DNA of 64,000 nt, taken from positions 62,001 to 126,000 of the forward strand of contig NZ_JACIIV010000010.1 in assembly GCF_014205635.1 (NCBI RefSeq), read 5' to 3'. Both the position numbers and the translations under genes were made by a program. The notes beneath the pieces are model-generated. The model was not told the DNA's origin and did not search any database. It saw only the letters and a program-made list of their open reading frames with translations. Below, in pieces: positions 8,892 through 19,200 of this stretch; the stretch's first letter is position 1, and each line of letters starts with the position of its first letter. The stretch is from Polymorphobacter multimanifer (GTDB lineage: Bacteria > Pseudomonadota > Alphaproteobacteria > Sphingomonadales > Sphingomonadaceae).

Positions 8892-10079
8892 TCACTCATT
8901 GCGAATTGCCAAGAGCCGACGTATCTCATCAACGCTGTTCGGCGAAATTTCTTCGACCAACCGATAAAAATCCATCTCGACCCAGTTTCGAACGCGCTTC
9001 AACATCAACGGAACGGGGCTTGTCGGCTCATTGTCTGAATAATAACGTACGATTGCATCAATTGCGACGAGGACATCGCTTCGAGAGCGCGGGGTATCAC
9101 CGGAAAATCGCTTTGCAGGTTGAGTGCCGCCCGGAGCCGAAACGCCGGCAACATCTGCCGCTGTTTCAGCGTCCTCTGTCGGCGCGATGTCCTCCAGGGC
9201 CGCCGGATCGGGAAACCGCTCCATAAAGGCTTCGGAAACGCCGATCATCGCCTTCAACTGATTGAGAATAGGCCCCATGCTCGGCGAATCGCTCATCCGT
9301 CGCTCAAACGCTTCCACGAGCGAATGAATTTCGTCCGAGAGGCCTCGCAGGCCGACCAGCCGCGCCTCGACGGCCGAGCGAAGTTGCAAAGCCAGCGGCC
9401 GAACGGCATCGGCATCAAAACTTGGTATCAGACACTCCGCTGCCGCATCACGCCCGCGCTCGGTGTCAGAAATTGCGATCATGATTCCGCGGAGCTGCCG
9501 CGCGGCATCCTGGTTCGGCCGCGCCAATCTCGCGGCCACCGCCGTGACGGCACCGCTGGCAACCCGCGCGTTCAACTTCTCCTGGTCGTCAGACGTCCAC
9601 TCAGGCACAGGCTCAAGCGCCATCTCGACAACGGCGGCCGTAAACTCCGTCGTGGAAGGCGCCGGCAGGCCGACGATACCAAGGCGCTGCAAAGGCAGCA
9701 GCATGGCAGCCGGTCGCGCGAGCGCCGACAGTTCGTTGATCCGACCGATCGCCATGTCTTCGGCAGGACCGGGATGATAATCATCCCAATATTCCTCTGC
9801 CAGCTTTCTGACATAACACAGCAGCGCAGTTGTCGCCTCGATATCGCCGGCACGCACCGCCGCCTGTGTCGCCACGATCGCCGGCATCTGGTCCTTGGTC
9901 CGCATCAGCATGTCGGTGCAGCGGCGCACAACTTTCATCAGTTCCGGCGGCTTCAGGCTGGAAAATTCGCCCGGCGCATCCTCGAGATCCCGGAATTCGG
10001 GCTCCCCGCGCAGGTCAGGGCCACATGGATTGTCCCCATCCAGGGAAGCCAGCAATCCGTCAAGATCGATGCTGCTCAT
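8892..10079 (-). CDS. tssA: T6SS assembly protein TssA (ImpA N-terminal family)
   Basis: TssA primes sheath and tube polymerisation at the baseplate or stays at the distal end. The product is 395 residues. The N-terminal ImpA_N domain is recognisable from NPCGPDLRGEPEFRDLE near residues 16-32. The C-terminus (SRSDVLVAIDAIVRYY, then EPTSPVPLMLKRVRNWV) is typical of the short TssA class. The ATG at 10077-10079 overlaps the TGA of the upstream CHAT gene (ATGA), so translation of the T6SS block appears coupled to the CHAT gene. Confidence 0.93.
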   Translation of the reverse strand: MSSIDLDGLLASLDGDNPCGPDLRGEPEFRDLEDAPGEFSSLKPPELMKVVRRCTDMLMRTKDQMPAIVATQAAVRAGDIEATTALLCYVRKLAEEYWDDYHPGPAEDMAIGRINELSALARPAAMLLPLQRLGIVGLPAPSTTEFTAAVVEMALEPVPEWTSDDQEKLNARVASGAVTAVAARLARPNQDAARQLRGIMIAISDTERGRDAAAECLIPSFDADAVRPLALQLRSAVEARLVGLRGLSDEIHSLVEAFERRMSDSPSMGPILNQLKAMIGVSEAFMERFPDPAALEDIAPTEDAETAADVAGVSAPGGTQPAKRFSGDTPRSRSDVLVAIDAIVRYYSDNEPTSPVPLMLKRVRNWVEMDFYRLVEEISPNSVDEIRRLLAIRNE

Positions 10080-13000
10080 CTTCCGGCCTCCACGGTGGTA
10101 CCCAACATCGGCCGTGCGCCATCGCCCACCAGCATGAAGGCGCCCCAGTAATAAGGATGAGACGTGTCGATTCCACTCATCATCCCCATTTGCGCCTGGC
10201 GCAAAGCGCCCCCCATGGACCCCGTGCGGCCAGCCTGGAACATCTGGGAAATCAACCGTGTGGAGGCTTCGATCGTTCGCCCGTCCTGAGCGCGGAAACT
10301 GTCCGGAATCGCCCAATGGGTCGTGAGCACTGCGCGGCTGCCTGCAACCAGAAATGCGCGTGCAAGGCCGTTGAGCGTGGCAGCCTGCCCCAGCTCACTG
10401 CGAAAACCGCTCTGCCGCGCGCGCGCGCTGCTGGCAGATGCCGCAGTGTTGCACGCCGAGAGCACAACAAGATTGGCATCCAGCGAAAGGCCGGCGATCT
10501 CTTCGAAGCTCAACAATCCATCGCTCGCTTCATCCTCCGCAATCGAGGTCACGAGTGCCGGTGGGCTGTCGCAATCGAGCTCATTCTCTTTCAGGCCATG
10601 GGTAGCAAAGTGCAGAACTGCAAAATTCTTCAGCGTTCCGCCAAGCGTCGTCTCGTCACCGAGCCGGACATCGGTGAACGCGCCCTTCTCCACTGATTCC
10701 GCACCAACACCCATGGCCTCCCGTGCAGCCATGATTTCGGCCGCACCCACCGGGCGCAAAGCTGCAAAACCGGCGCGCAGCGTGTCGCCACGAGCCGCAC
10801 ATTGGCCGCGAAATGCGCCCCGCTGCGGCAGGTCTGCCAAGGCCGCCTGTTGCGGCACGGCATGGTTGCCAAGTCCGAGATAGGGCTGCGAGGCTCGCGA
10901 GGCTGCCAAGGTGCGGCTGATCAGGAACGAGCGCGGCGACACCGCCGAATCGATCCTGCGGTCGCGCACCAGAAAGCGCACTTTCGTATAGTCACGACTG
11001 TTGCGTTTCACGCTGTCGTCGAAGGCTGCCACGCTTGCCTCGTCCTCGACGAGAACTGCATAAGGTAATTGTGTCATCGGGCCATTGGGCTCGGTGATCA
11101 AAGTCGTCACACCGTCCAGTGCCGGACCCGCGCCACCGAAAATCGCCTCCTTGAGCTTGTGCGCTCCCTCTACGTCGAAGACCAGGACAATGGTTCGGCC
11201 ATCACGCGCCAAAGTACCATCGATCGACCGCCGGACCTTCTGGGAAAGTTCTGCAAGGCTCGCAGTGTCGATCCCGGTTCGATAGATGACCGCATCATCG
11301 GATTTGACCAACATTGCGTAGCTGCGACCGTCCAGCGTCACAAGCTTCAGATATGCTTCGCCCGGTCGCAGTGCGCGCTGAAGCTCCGCGAGCGTCGCGA
11401 CAGTTTCGTTGGCCTGTTGATATTGCTGATCACCTTCGAGTTCGGCACGCACGGCCGCCGTCTGCGCGTTCATCGCCGCCAGATCCGCTTCAAGGTCAGT
11501 CCGCTGGGCTGCATCGGCCGGCAGCAATGTCAGCCTGGTCGATAGCGCCCGAACTTCCCGGTCCAGAAATTGCAGGGTCTTCGCGCGCACCGCGCCATCG
11601 CTGCTGCCGCTCTCGAAGATCTTCTGCAGTTGCGCGATCTGGCTCGCCACTGCAGGCGGGCTCACAAGCTGCGCCGCCTCGAAAAACTTCGCACGTGCCG
11701 ATACCGCTCCCTGGCCGCCAGCCGCAGCGTCGGCAGCCAAAAGATCAAACCAGGCATCCAGCCCGCCAACTGTCGCCGCGGTCGACGGCCCGAGAGTCCG
11801 CAGTATTTCGAACCCGTTGTCAAAACTCGTCCTTGCCGCTGCCGGATCGCCCGCGGCAAGGGCAGCGGTTGCCAGCTCGATGTGTCGTTGTCCAAGCAAC
11901 GGCGTTCCCGCATAGATTGAAGATTGTTCGAGCGAGGCAACTGCACGGGCAAAGGCCGCGCGGGCGGCGGCCAGATCTCCCCCCGTTCTTGCTGCGCGAC
12001 CCTGCTCGCCAGCCACTGCGCTGCGCAACCACTGGAGACGCGACGTATCCAGCCCACTGTTGTCGAAGCGGGTGAGCAAACGGTCTGCGGCCGACAGTGC
12101 TTCCATGGCATCAGCCGCTCGCCTTTGACTGCGCAGTGACACCGCCCTTACATACTGGGATTGCGTTTCCAGAATGGTTGGCGCCACCCAGCTCTGGTCG
12201 CGCCGCGCCAGCGCCGATCGCGTGCTCCCCGCATTCAACTGCCCCAGCACGACCGGATCTGCCAAAGGTGAGTTCGAAGAACTGCCCATTTCACGGCTTG
12301 CCTGCAGCGCTGCATCTGCCTGTACAAGCGCGGTCGCATAGTCCCGCCGATTGAGTGCGTCGAGAGCACGATAAACAAGGAGCTTGCGGTTGAGCGTCTG
12401 ACCAGGGGCGCCCCCCAAGGCACCGATCAATGCGGCGGCCTGCGACAGACCGACCTCAGCAGCCTCGGCATAGCCGAGATTCGATGATGATAGTGCCTGT
12501 TCGAGCATGAAATCGGCCCGGTCGGCTGGCAACGCGGTGGCAGACAGTTGCGCAAGATAGCGTGTCGCGAGCTCGCGGGCCTCACCATGCTGACCGCTGA
12601 GGCTGTACTCGATCACTTCCGAACGTTGCGACATCAGCCCGGCGGCATCGGTGCCGGCCAGCGCCAGGCGGGAGCCGGTGGCAGCCGCCTGAAGGCGCGA
12701 CAGATCAGGAGCAGTGCCAGGCTCGGCCGCAAGCTGCACGTCGTCTGCAACAAGCGCGCGCGCAACACCGGTCAGATTGGCGGCAAAACGCTCAAGGCCA
12801 TCGATGGCCAGAAGGTCCTTCCTCTGCGGTACAGTCACGGCGAATGCGCCATAGCCACCTTCGCCATTGCGGCAGCGTGACGCCTCTCCTGCCTCGAAGC
12901 CGGCAAGCGTCAACGCCGCAGGCGCAGCACAGATCATGCGCTTCGCCACGGCGGCTCGAATTTGCGCCAGTGCATCCTTCCCACTTCTGAATACACCGAC

Positions 13001-13219
13001 GCGTCCCACGCTCGCCGTATCTGTCCAACCGCGGCAGCGCACACTATAGACCACATCGAACAGGTTGCTGGACGCAGCATCATTCCACACGCGTTCTGCC
13101 TGGCACAATTCACCCTGCGGCCCGCGGCCGGCATCAAACCTGTCGGGAAGCGATTGTGCCGCGGCCGGCATCGCCAGTGTTGATGCCGTCAGCAAAAGCA
13201 GAGAATGTCTCATGGTCAT
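10076..13219 (-). CDS. Exported TPR/CHAT-domain (caspase-like) protein
   Basis: The product is 1047 residues. It starts with a Sec signal peptide (SLLLLTASTLAMPAAAQ). An alpha-helical TPR-like region spans roughly residues 200-560, with many A/L-rich helix pairs, followed by a heptad-like segment near 560-640. The C-terminal third is a CHAT domain with the expected His in HFATHG (about residue 871, near 10600) and Cys in VVLSACNT (about residue 920, near 10457), so the clan-CD peptidase dyad looks intact. Known CHAT proteins include separase relatives and gasdermin- or TPR-linked proteases. Here it lies 9 bases after tpsA and overlaps tssA by 4 bases. A role in processing TpsA or signalling between the two systems is inference. 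The start could also be the ATG at 13213. Confidence 0.85.
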   Translation of the reverse strand: MTMRHSLLLLTASTLAMPAAAQSLPDRFDAGRGPQGELCQAERVWNDAASSNLFDVVYSVRCRGWTDTASVGRVGVFRSGKDALAQIRAAVAKRMICAAPAALTLAGFEAGEASRCRNGEGGYGAFAVTVPQRKDLLAIDGLERFAANLTGVARALVADDVQLAAEPGTAPDLSRLQAAATGSRLALAGTDAAGLMSQRSEVIEYSLSGQHGEARELATRYLAQLSATALPADRADFMLEQALSSSNLGYAEAAEVGLSQAAALIGALGGAPGQTLNRKLLVYRALDALNRRDYATALVQADAALQASREMGSSSNSPLADPVVLGQLNAGSTRSALARRDQSWVAPTILETQSQYVRAVSLRSQRRAADAMEALSAADRLLTRFDNSGLDTSRLQWLRSAVAGEQGRAARTGGDLAAARAAFARAVASLEQSSIYAGTPLLGQRHIELATAALAAGDPAAARTSFDNGFEILRTLGPSTAATVGGLDAWFDLLAADAAAGGQGAVSARAKFFEAAQLVSPPAVASQIAQLQKIFESGSSDGAVRAKTLQFLDREVRALSTRLTLLPADAAQRTDLEADLAAMNAQTAAVRAELEGDQQYQQANETVATLAELQRALRPGEAYLKLVTLDGRSYAMLVKSDDAVIYRTGIDTASLAELSQKVRRSIDGTLARDGRTIVLVFDVEGAHKLKEAIFGGAGPALDGVTTLITEPNGPMTQLPYAVLVEDEASVAAFDDSVKRNSRDYTKVRFLVRDRRIDSAVSPRSFLISRTLAASRASQPYLGLGNHAVPQQAALADLPQRGAFRGQCAARGDTLRAGFAALRPVGAAEIMAAREAMGVGAESVEKGAFTDVRLGDETTLGGTLKNFAVLHFATHGLKENELDCDSPPALVTSIAEDEASDGLLSFEEIAGLSLDANLVVLSACNTAASASSARARQSGFRSELGQAATLNGLARAFLVAGSRAVLTTHWAIPDSFRAQDGRTIEASTRLISQMFQAGRTGSMGGALRQAQMGMMSGIDTSHPYYWGAFMLVGDGARPMLGTTVEAGR

Positions 13220-13227
13220 GTTTCCCC

Positions 13228-16200
13228 TCATGGCCGTGCCCCATCAGCCGGGGTCGTTGCAGCCGGCACCGGCGTGACCACCGGCTCCAGCTCGTCGTCG
13301 CGCCATAGCGCCTCGTTGGTTGTTCCCGAGATGAGGTCCAGGGGAAGGACAAGATCGGGCGTGCTGCGAATGAGCAGCGCCTGCCCTGGGTCATTCAGCT
13401 GCACCAGTGGCAACGGGAGGCCGGTCACGATGCATCCAGCCGTGGTCAAGGCAACACAGCCGTTGATACGCACATTATTGGGGCTGATGCCGCCTAGCTG
13501 GTCTATCGTCACGCGTAGCGCTGCGGCGATGCCTTCCTGTCCGCCAAGCGAGCCAAAGAAGCCCACCACCGGTCCACCCTGCACAGCGCCGCCGTTAAGC
13601 AGCTGCACGCTACCCAACCGCACACCACCGCCGGGTTGCGCCGAGGTGTCGGTGTTCTGCAACAGACCCCATTGCTCAACCCGCACCACAAGCCGTTCCG
13701 CCGTCAAGACATTGTACCGCGGCGGCTGGAATGGAGGATTGGCGATATAGAAGCGTGAGGTCGGCTGTTCCGTAAAGGATCGCCGAACGGTTGCCGGGTC
13801 CGGCGGACTGTCTGTCAGCAGCGTATCGAGGAACTGGGTGCGCAAACCGACCGCCAGATATCGCCCATTCAGCCGCACTGCCGACCCATCGGCAACAATC
13901 TGGCCACCGCCGGCTGTCGCGCCGGCAGCTTCGACCACACGCACTGCCACGCTCCGCGCAGCATTGGCCAGCCCCTCGTTGCTGGTCGCACTGCCGCTAT
14001 CCGCCACCGCGAGACCACCCAAAGTCAAGGTACGCCGAGCGGCACTTCCTGTGGACCGGAATGTCAGGACGCCGGTCACATCGATGTCGTTGCTGGTCAG
14101 AACGCCGACATTGACAGTGTTTGGAAACAGGTCGGTCGTACCAATCTTCACCGCCCGGCCCTTGCCATCAATTTGCACCGATGGCGCAAACACGCGTGGC
14201 ATGTCGGCATTGTCGAACAGGCTCATGCCACCGTTGGCAACATTCACCACACCGCCCGCAGTATTTGCAGTCAGACGTAGCAAGCCGTCCGTCCGGAGTT
14301 CAGCCGCCGGTACCAGATCGATCCGATCAGTTGTCAGATCGGCTGTTCCAGCAACCCGGACCGAGCCATTCAACAAAATCGAACGGCCAGATGTCAGCGC
14401 CAGCCTTGATGAGCGGTCAACGCCCGCCAAGGTAATATCCGATGTGATGCCTGTCGCCTCGGCCACGATCTCGCCGCCCGCCAGAGTACCTGCGGCAATG
14501 CTCCCTGCGGTCGACCGCAGGTCGATCCGCGCCGACGTTGCATTCACCGTGCCAGCTCGCAGGTTGCCACTGGTCGCAACGTTGCCGACCTGCCCGGCCC
14601 GCAGCGTCACCGCGCCGCTCGAGATCACGTTGCCGAGCGTGGCGTCACCAGATGCCTGCGCCAGCACCGAGTTGGAACCGGTAATTCCCGCGATAGTCAC
14701 TGTTCCCCGCGTTGCCCGCACATCGATCGCGCCGGCGCGCAGCCCTCCGGTATTTACCGAAGTCAAACCCGCCATGCTGATGGAACCTGCGGTCATGGCC
14801 TCGGATGCGATGACGTCGGCACCAACCGTGACAGCGCCGGTCACCGTCACATCGCCGAGCGCAGCTGTGTCAGCTGCTGTGACTGCAAGGGTGCCTGACT
14901 CCGCAATACTGGCGATGTCCACACTTCCGGCGGATGCAGAAACTGCAATCCCCGCAGCCTGAAGCGCCCCGGTCGTGACCGAAGACACACCGGCAAGATC
15001 GATCGTTCCTGCCGTCATTGCCTGGACGCCGATCGTGTCCGCTGCGATCGTGACTGCATCCGTCACTGCCACATTGCCCAGCGTCACGATGTCCGATGCC
15101 GTGACCGTCAGCGAGCCCGAGTCTGCGACAGTGGCGAGGTCCACGGTCCCCGCGGATGCCGAAACTTCGATACTGGCGCCCCGAAGCGCTCCCGTCGTGA
15201 CCGAAGACACGCCGGTCAATTCGATCGTTCCTGCCGTCATTGCCTGGGCGCCAATCGTGTCCGCTGTGACCGTCACTGCATCTGTCACTGTCACATTGCC
15301 CAGCATCACGATGTCGGATGCCATAACTGTCAGCGAACCGGACTCAGCGACGCTGGCAATGTCGACACTGCCGGCGGAAGCAGAAGCCGTGATGCTCGCG
15401 GCTTGCAGCGCCGCCGTCGTCACCGACGACACGCCAGTGAGATCAATGGAACCCGCAGTCATCAATTGCGCCGCAATGGCATCTGCAGCAACCGTAGCCG
15501 CGCCCGACACCGCCACATTGCCCAGCGTCGCCACGTCAGATGCCGTGACTGTCAGCTCGCCCGAATCCTGGACATTCGAGATCACAACACTGCCAGCGGA
15601 AGCCGAAGCCGCGATGCTCGCGGCCTGCAGCGTTTCGGTTGTCACCGAAGACACGCCTGTCAGGTCTATCGAACCCGCAGTCATTGTCTGCGCAGCGACG
15701 ACATCTGCTGCAACCAAGACCGAGCCCGTCACCGTCACATCGCCCAACGTCGCCACTTCAGATGCTGTGACCGCAAGCGCGCCTGAGTCCGCGACTGTTG
15801 CAATGTCCACGCTGCCAGCAGAGGCAGAAGCCGTGATAGTCTCGGCCTGCAACGCCCCGGTCGCCACCGACGTCAAGCCCGCCAGTTTGACCGTACCTGC
15901 CGTGATCGCCTGCGTAACGATGACATTGGCGCTGAACTCAGCAGCTTCTGTCACGACTGCAGTGCCCAACGTGGCGGTGCCAGATGCCGTGAGCGCCAGC
16001 GACTTCGCACGTGGCACCCCGCCGATGGTTGCATTGCCAGCGCTTGCGGCCAACGTCAGCACGCCACCTGAAACGTCACCCATTTCAAGATCGCCCGCCA
16101 GCGCACGTGCGGTCACCGAGCTGTTAATGCGGCTGTCCACATCCACCGTGCTCAGCCCGTTCCCGGCTTCGAGGTCGATCGACCTGGCAACGCTGATGGC

Positions 16201-19200
16201 ATCATTGGCGACCAGAACACCTCCTGCCATTGCCGCAAGAGCTCCATCGGCAGCAACTGCCTGCACGGTCATGGCGCGCCCCGCAGCGAGATTGATCGAG
16301 CCAATGCTTGTTGCATTGCCGGCCAGAAACAGATCGCGCCCTGCACTCGCTGCAAATTGGCTGGACCGCAAGATTGTCTGCAACAAGACATCGCCGCTCG
16401 CCCCGGTCGCATCTGCCTGGATCACGCCACCAGCCAGGGTTCCGGATGCGATACTGCCGTTTGTCGCACTGAGCGTGATTGCGCCCGCCCCGGAGTCGAC
16501 CGAGCCCACAAATAGGTCACCACGACCGGCGGTAGCACCCACCTGCCCGGCCCGCGCCGTCACCGCGCCGCTGGTCCCGACGCCACCCAGGGTCACATCG
16601 CCAAACGCCTGCACCAGCACCGTGCCCGACTGCGCGATCCCCGCGATATTGACCGTCCCGGCCGTCGCGCGTGCATCGATCCGGCCAGCCTGCAAATCGG
16701 CGGTGGTCACTGACGATACGCCAGTCAGTTCAATCGATTCTCCGGTCATCGACTCTGCAGCGATGACATCTGCGGCAATTTCGATGGCATCCGACACTGC
16801 CACACGTCCTAGCGTCGCGGTATCGGACGCCGAGACCGCAACCGAACCTGAATTGGCGACGCTCGCGATATGAACACTGCCGTCCGAGGCCGAAGCGGTG
16901 ATGCTGTCCGCCTCAAGCGCGCCCGTCGTGACCGACGAAACGCCTGCAAGTGCGATCGTACCGGCAGTGACGGACTGTGTTGTGATCGTGTCTGCATCAA
17001 CCGTCACAGCGTCGGTGACGCTCACGATACCGATCGTGGCCGCATCGGATGCCATGACCGTGAGGTTGCCCGAGTTATCGACGCTCGCAATTTCAACATC
17101 GCCGCCAGATGCCGACACGGTGATGTTGCCCGCCTCAAGTGCGCCTGTTGACACCGACGATACGCCTGCCAGCTCAATGGAACTGGCGGAAATCATTTGC
17201 GTGGCGATGCTGTCCGCGCCGACCCTCACGGCTCCAGCAACCGAAACAGGCCCCAGCGTCGCCGCTTCCGACGCCTCGACCGACAACGAACCCGAATCCG
17301 CAACGCCCGCAATGGCCACGCTGCCGTCCGAGGCCGAAGCGGTGATGCTTTCCGCCTCAAGCGCGCCCGTCGTGACCGAGGAAACGCCTGTAAGTGCGAT
17401 CGTACCGGCGGTGACGGACTGTGTTGTGATCGTGTCTGCATCAACTGTCACAGCGTCGGTGACGCTCACGATACCGAGCGTGGCCGCATCGGATGCCATG
17501 ACCGCGAGATTGCCCGAGTTCTCGACGCTCGCAATTTCAACATCGCCGCCAGATGCCGACACGGTGATGTTGCTCGCCTCAAGCCCGCCGGTGGTCACCG
17601 AAGACACGCCAGCAAGGTTTATGGAATCAGCGGCAATCACCTGCGTGCCGATGATGTCCGCATCGACTGCCACGGCGCCCGAGACCGAGACAGGGCCAAG
17701 GGTCACAGAATCCGATGCCGAGACCGCCAACGAACCGGAGTTAGCAATGCTCGCGATGTTGACGCTACCGGCCGATGCCAAGGCGCTGATGCTCACCGCC
17801 TCAAGTGCGCCGGTCGTCACCATCGACACGCCCGACAATTCGATCGTGCTTGCAGTAATGGGCTGCGCGGAAATGATACCGCCGCCAACAACCACAGCGC
17901 CGGTGACTGTGACGGCTCCCAAAGTCGCCGTATCGGACGCCATGACCGTCAACGAACCCGAATCCGCAACGCTCGCGATGGCCACGCTGCCATCAGACGC
18001 CGAAGCGGTGATGCTGTCCGCCGCAAGCGCGCCCGTCGTGACCGACGAAATGCCCGTAAGCGCTATTGTGCCCGCCGTAATGTCTTGAGTGATGATGCTG
18101 CCGGCGCCAACCGTCAAAGCGCCATTGATTGTAACTACGCCGAAAGTCGCGGTGTCCGATGCCGTGACCGTCAACGATCCCGAATCCGCAACGCTCGCAA
18201 TGGCCACGCTGCCGTCCGAGGCCGAAGCGGTGATGCTGTCCGCCTCAAGCGCGCCCGTCGTGACCGAGGAAACGCCTGCAAGTGCGATCGAACCGGCGGT
18301 GATGGACTGTGTTGTGATCGTGTCTGCCTCAACAATTACAGCGTCGGTGACGCTCACGATTCCGATCGTGGCCGCATCGGATGCCATGACCGTGAGGTTG
18401 CCCGAGTTATCTACGCTCGCAATTTCAACATCGCCGCCAGATGCCGACACGGTGATGTTGCTCGCCTCAAGTGCGCCTGTTGACACCGAAGATACGCCTG
18501 CCAGCTCAATGGAATCAGCAGCAATCACCTGCGTGGCAATGATGTCGGCATCGACTGCCACGGCGCCCGAGACCGAGACAGGGCCAAGGGTCACAGAATC
18601 CGATGCCGAGACCGCCAACGAACCGGAGTTAGCAATGCTCGCGATGTTGACGCTGCCGGCCGATGCCAAGGCGCTGATGCTCACCGCCTCAAGTGCGCCG
18701 GTTGTCACCAACGACACGCCCGACAATTCGATCGTGCTTGCAGTAATGGGCTGCGCGGAAATGATGCCGCCGCCAACAACCACAGCGCCGGTGACTGTGA
18801 CGGCTCCCGAAGTCACCGTGTCCGATGCCGTGACCGTCAACGATCCCGAATCCGCAACGCTCGCAATGGCCACGCTGCCGGCCGAAGCGGACGCGGTGAT
18901 GCTGTCCGCCTCAAGCGCGCCCGTCGTGACCGACGAAACGCCTGCAAGTGCGATCGTACCGGCAGTGACGGACTGTGTTGTGATCGTGTCTGCATCAACC
19001 GTCACAGCGTCGGTGACGCTCACGATACCGAGCGTGGCCGCATCGGATGCCATGACCGTGAGATTGCCCGAGTTCTCGACGCTCGCAATTTCAACATCGC
19101 CGCCAGATGCCGACACGGTGATGTTGCTCGCCTCAAGTGCGCCTGTTGACACCGACGATACTCCTGCCAGCTCAATGGAACTAGCGGAAATCATTTGCGT

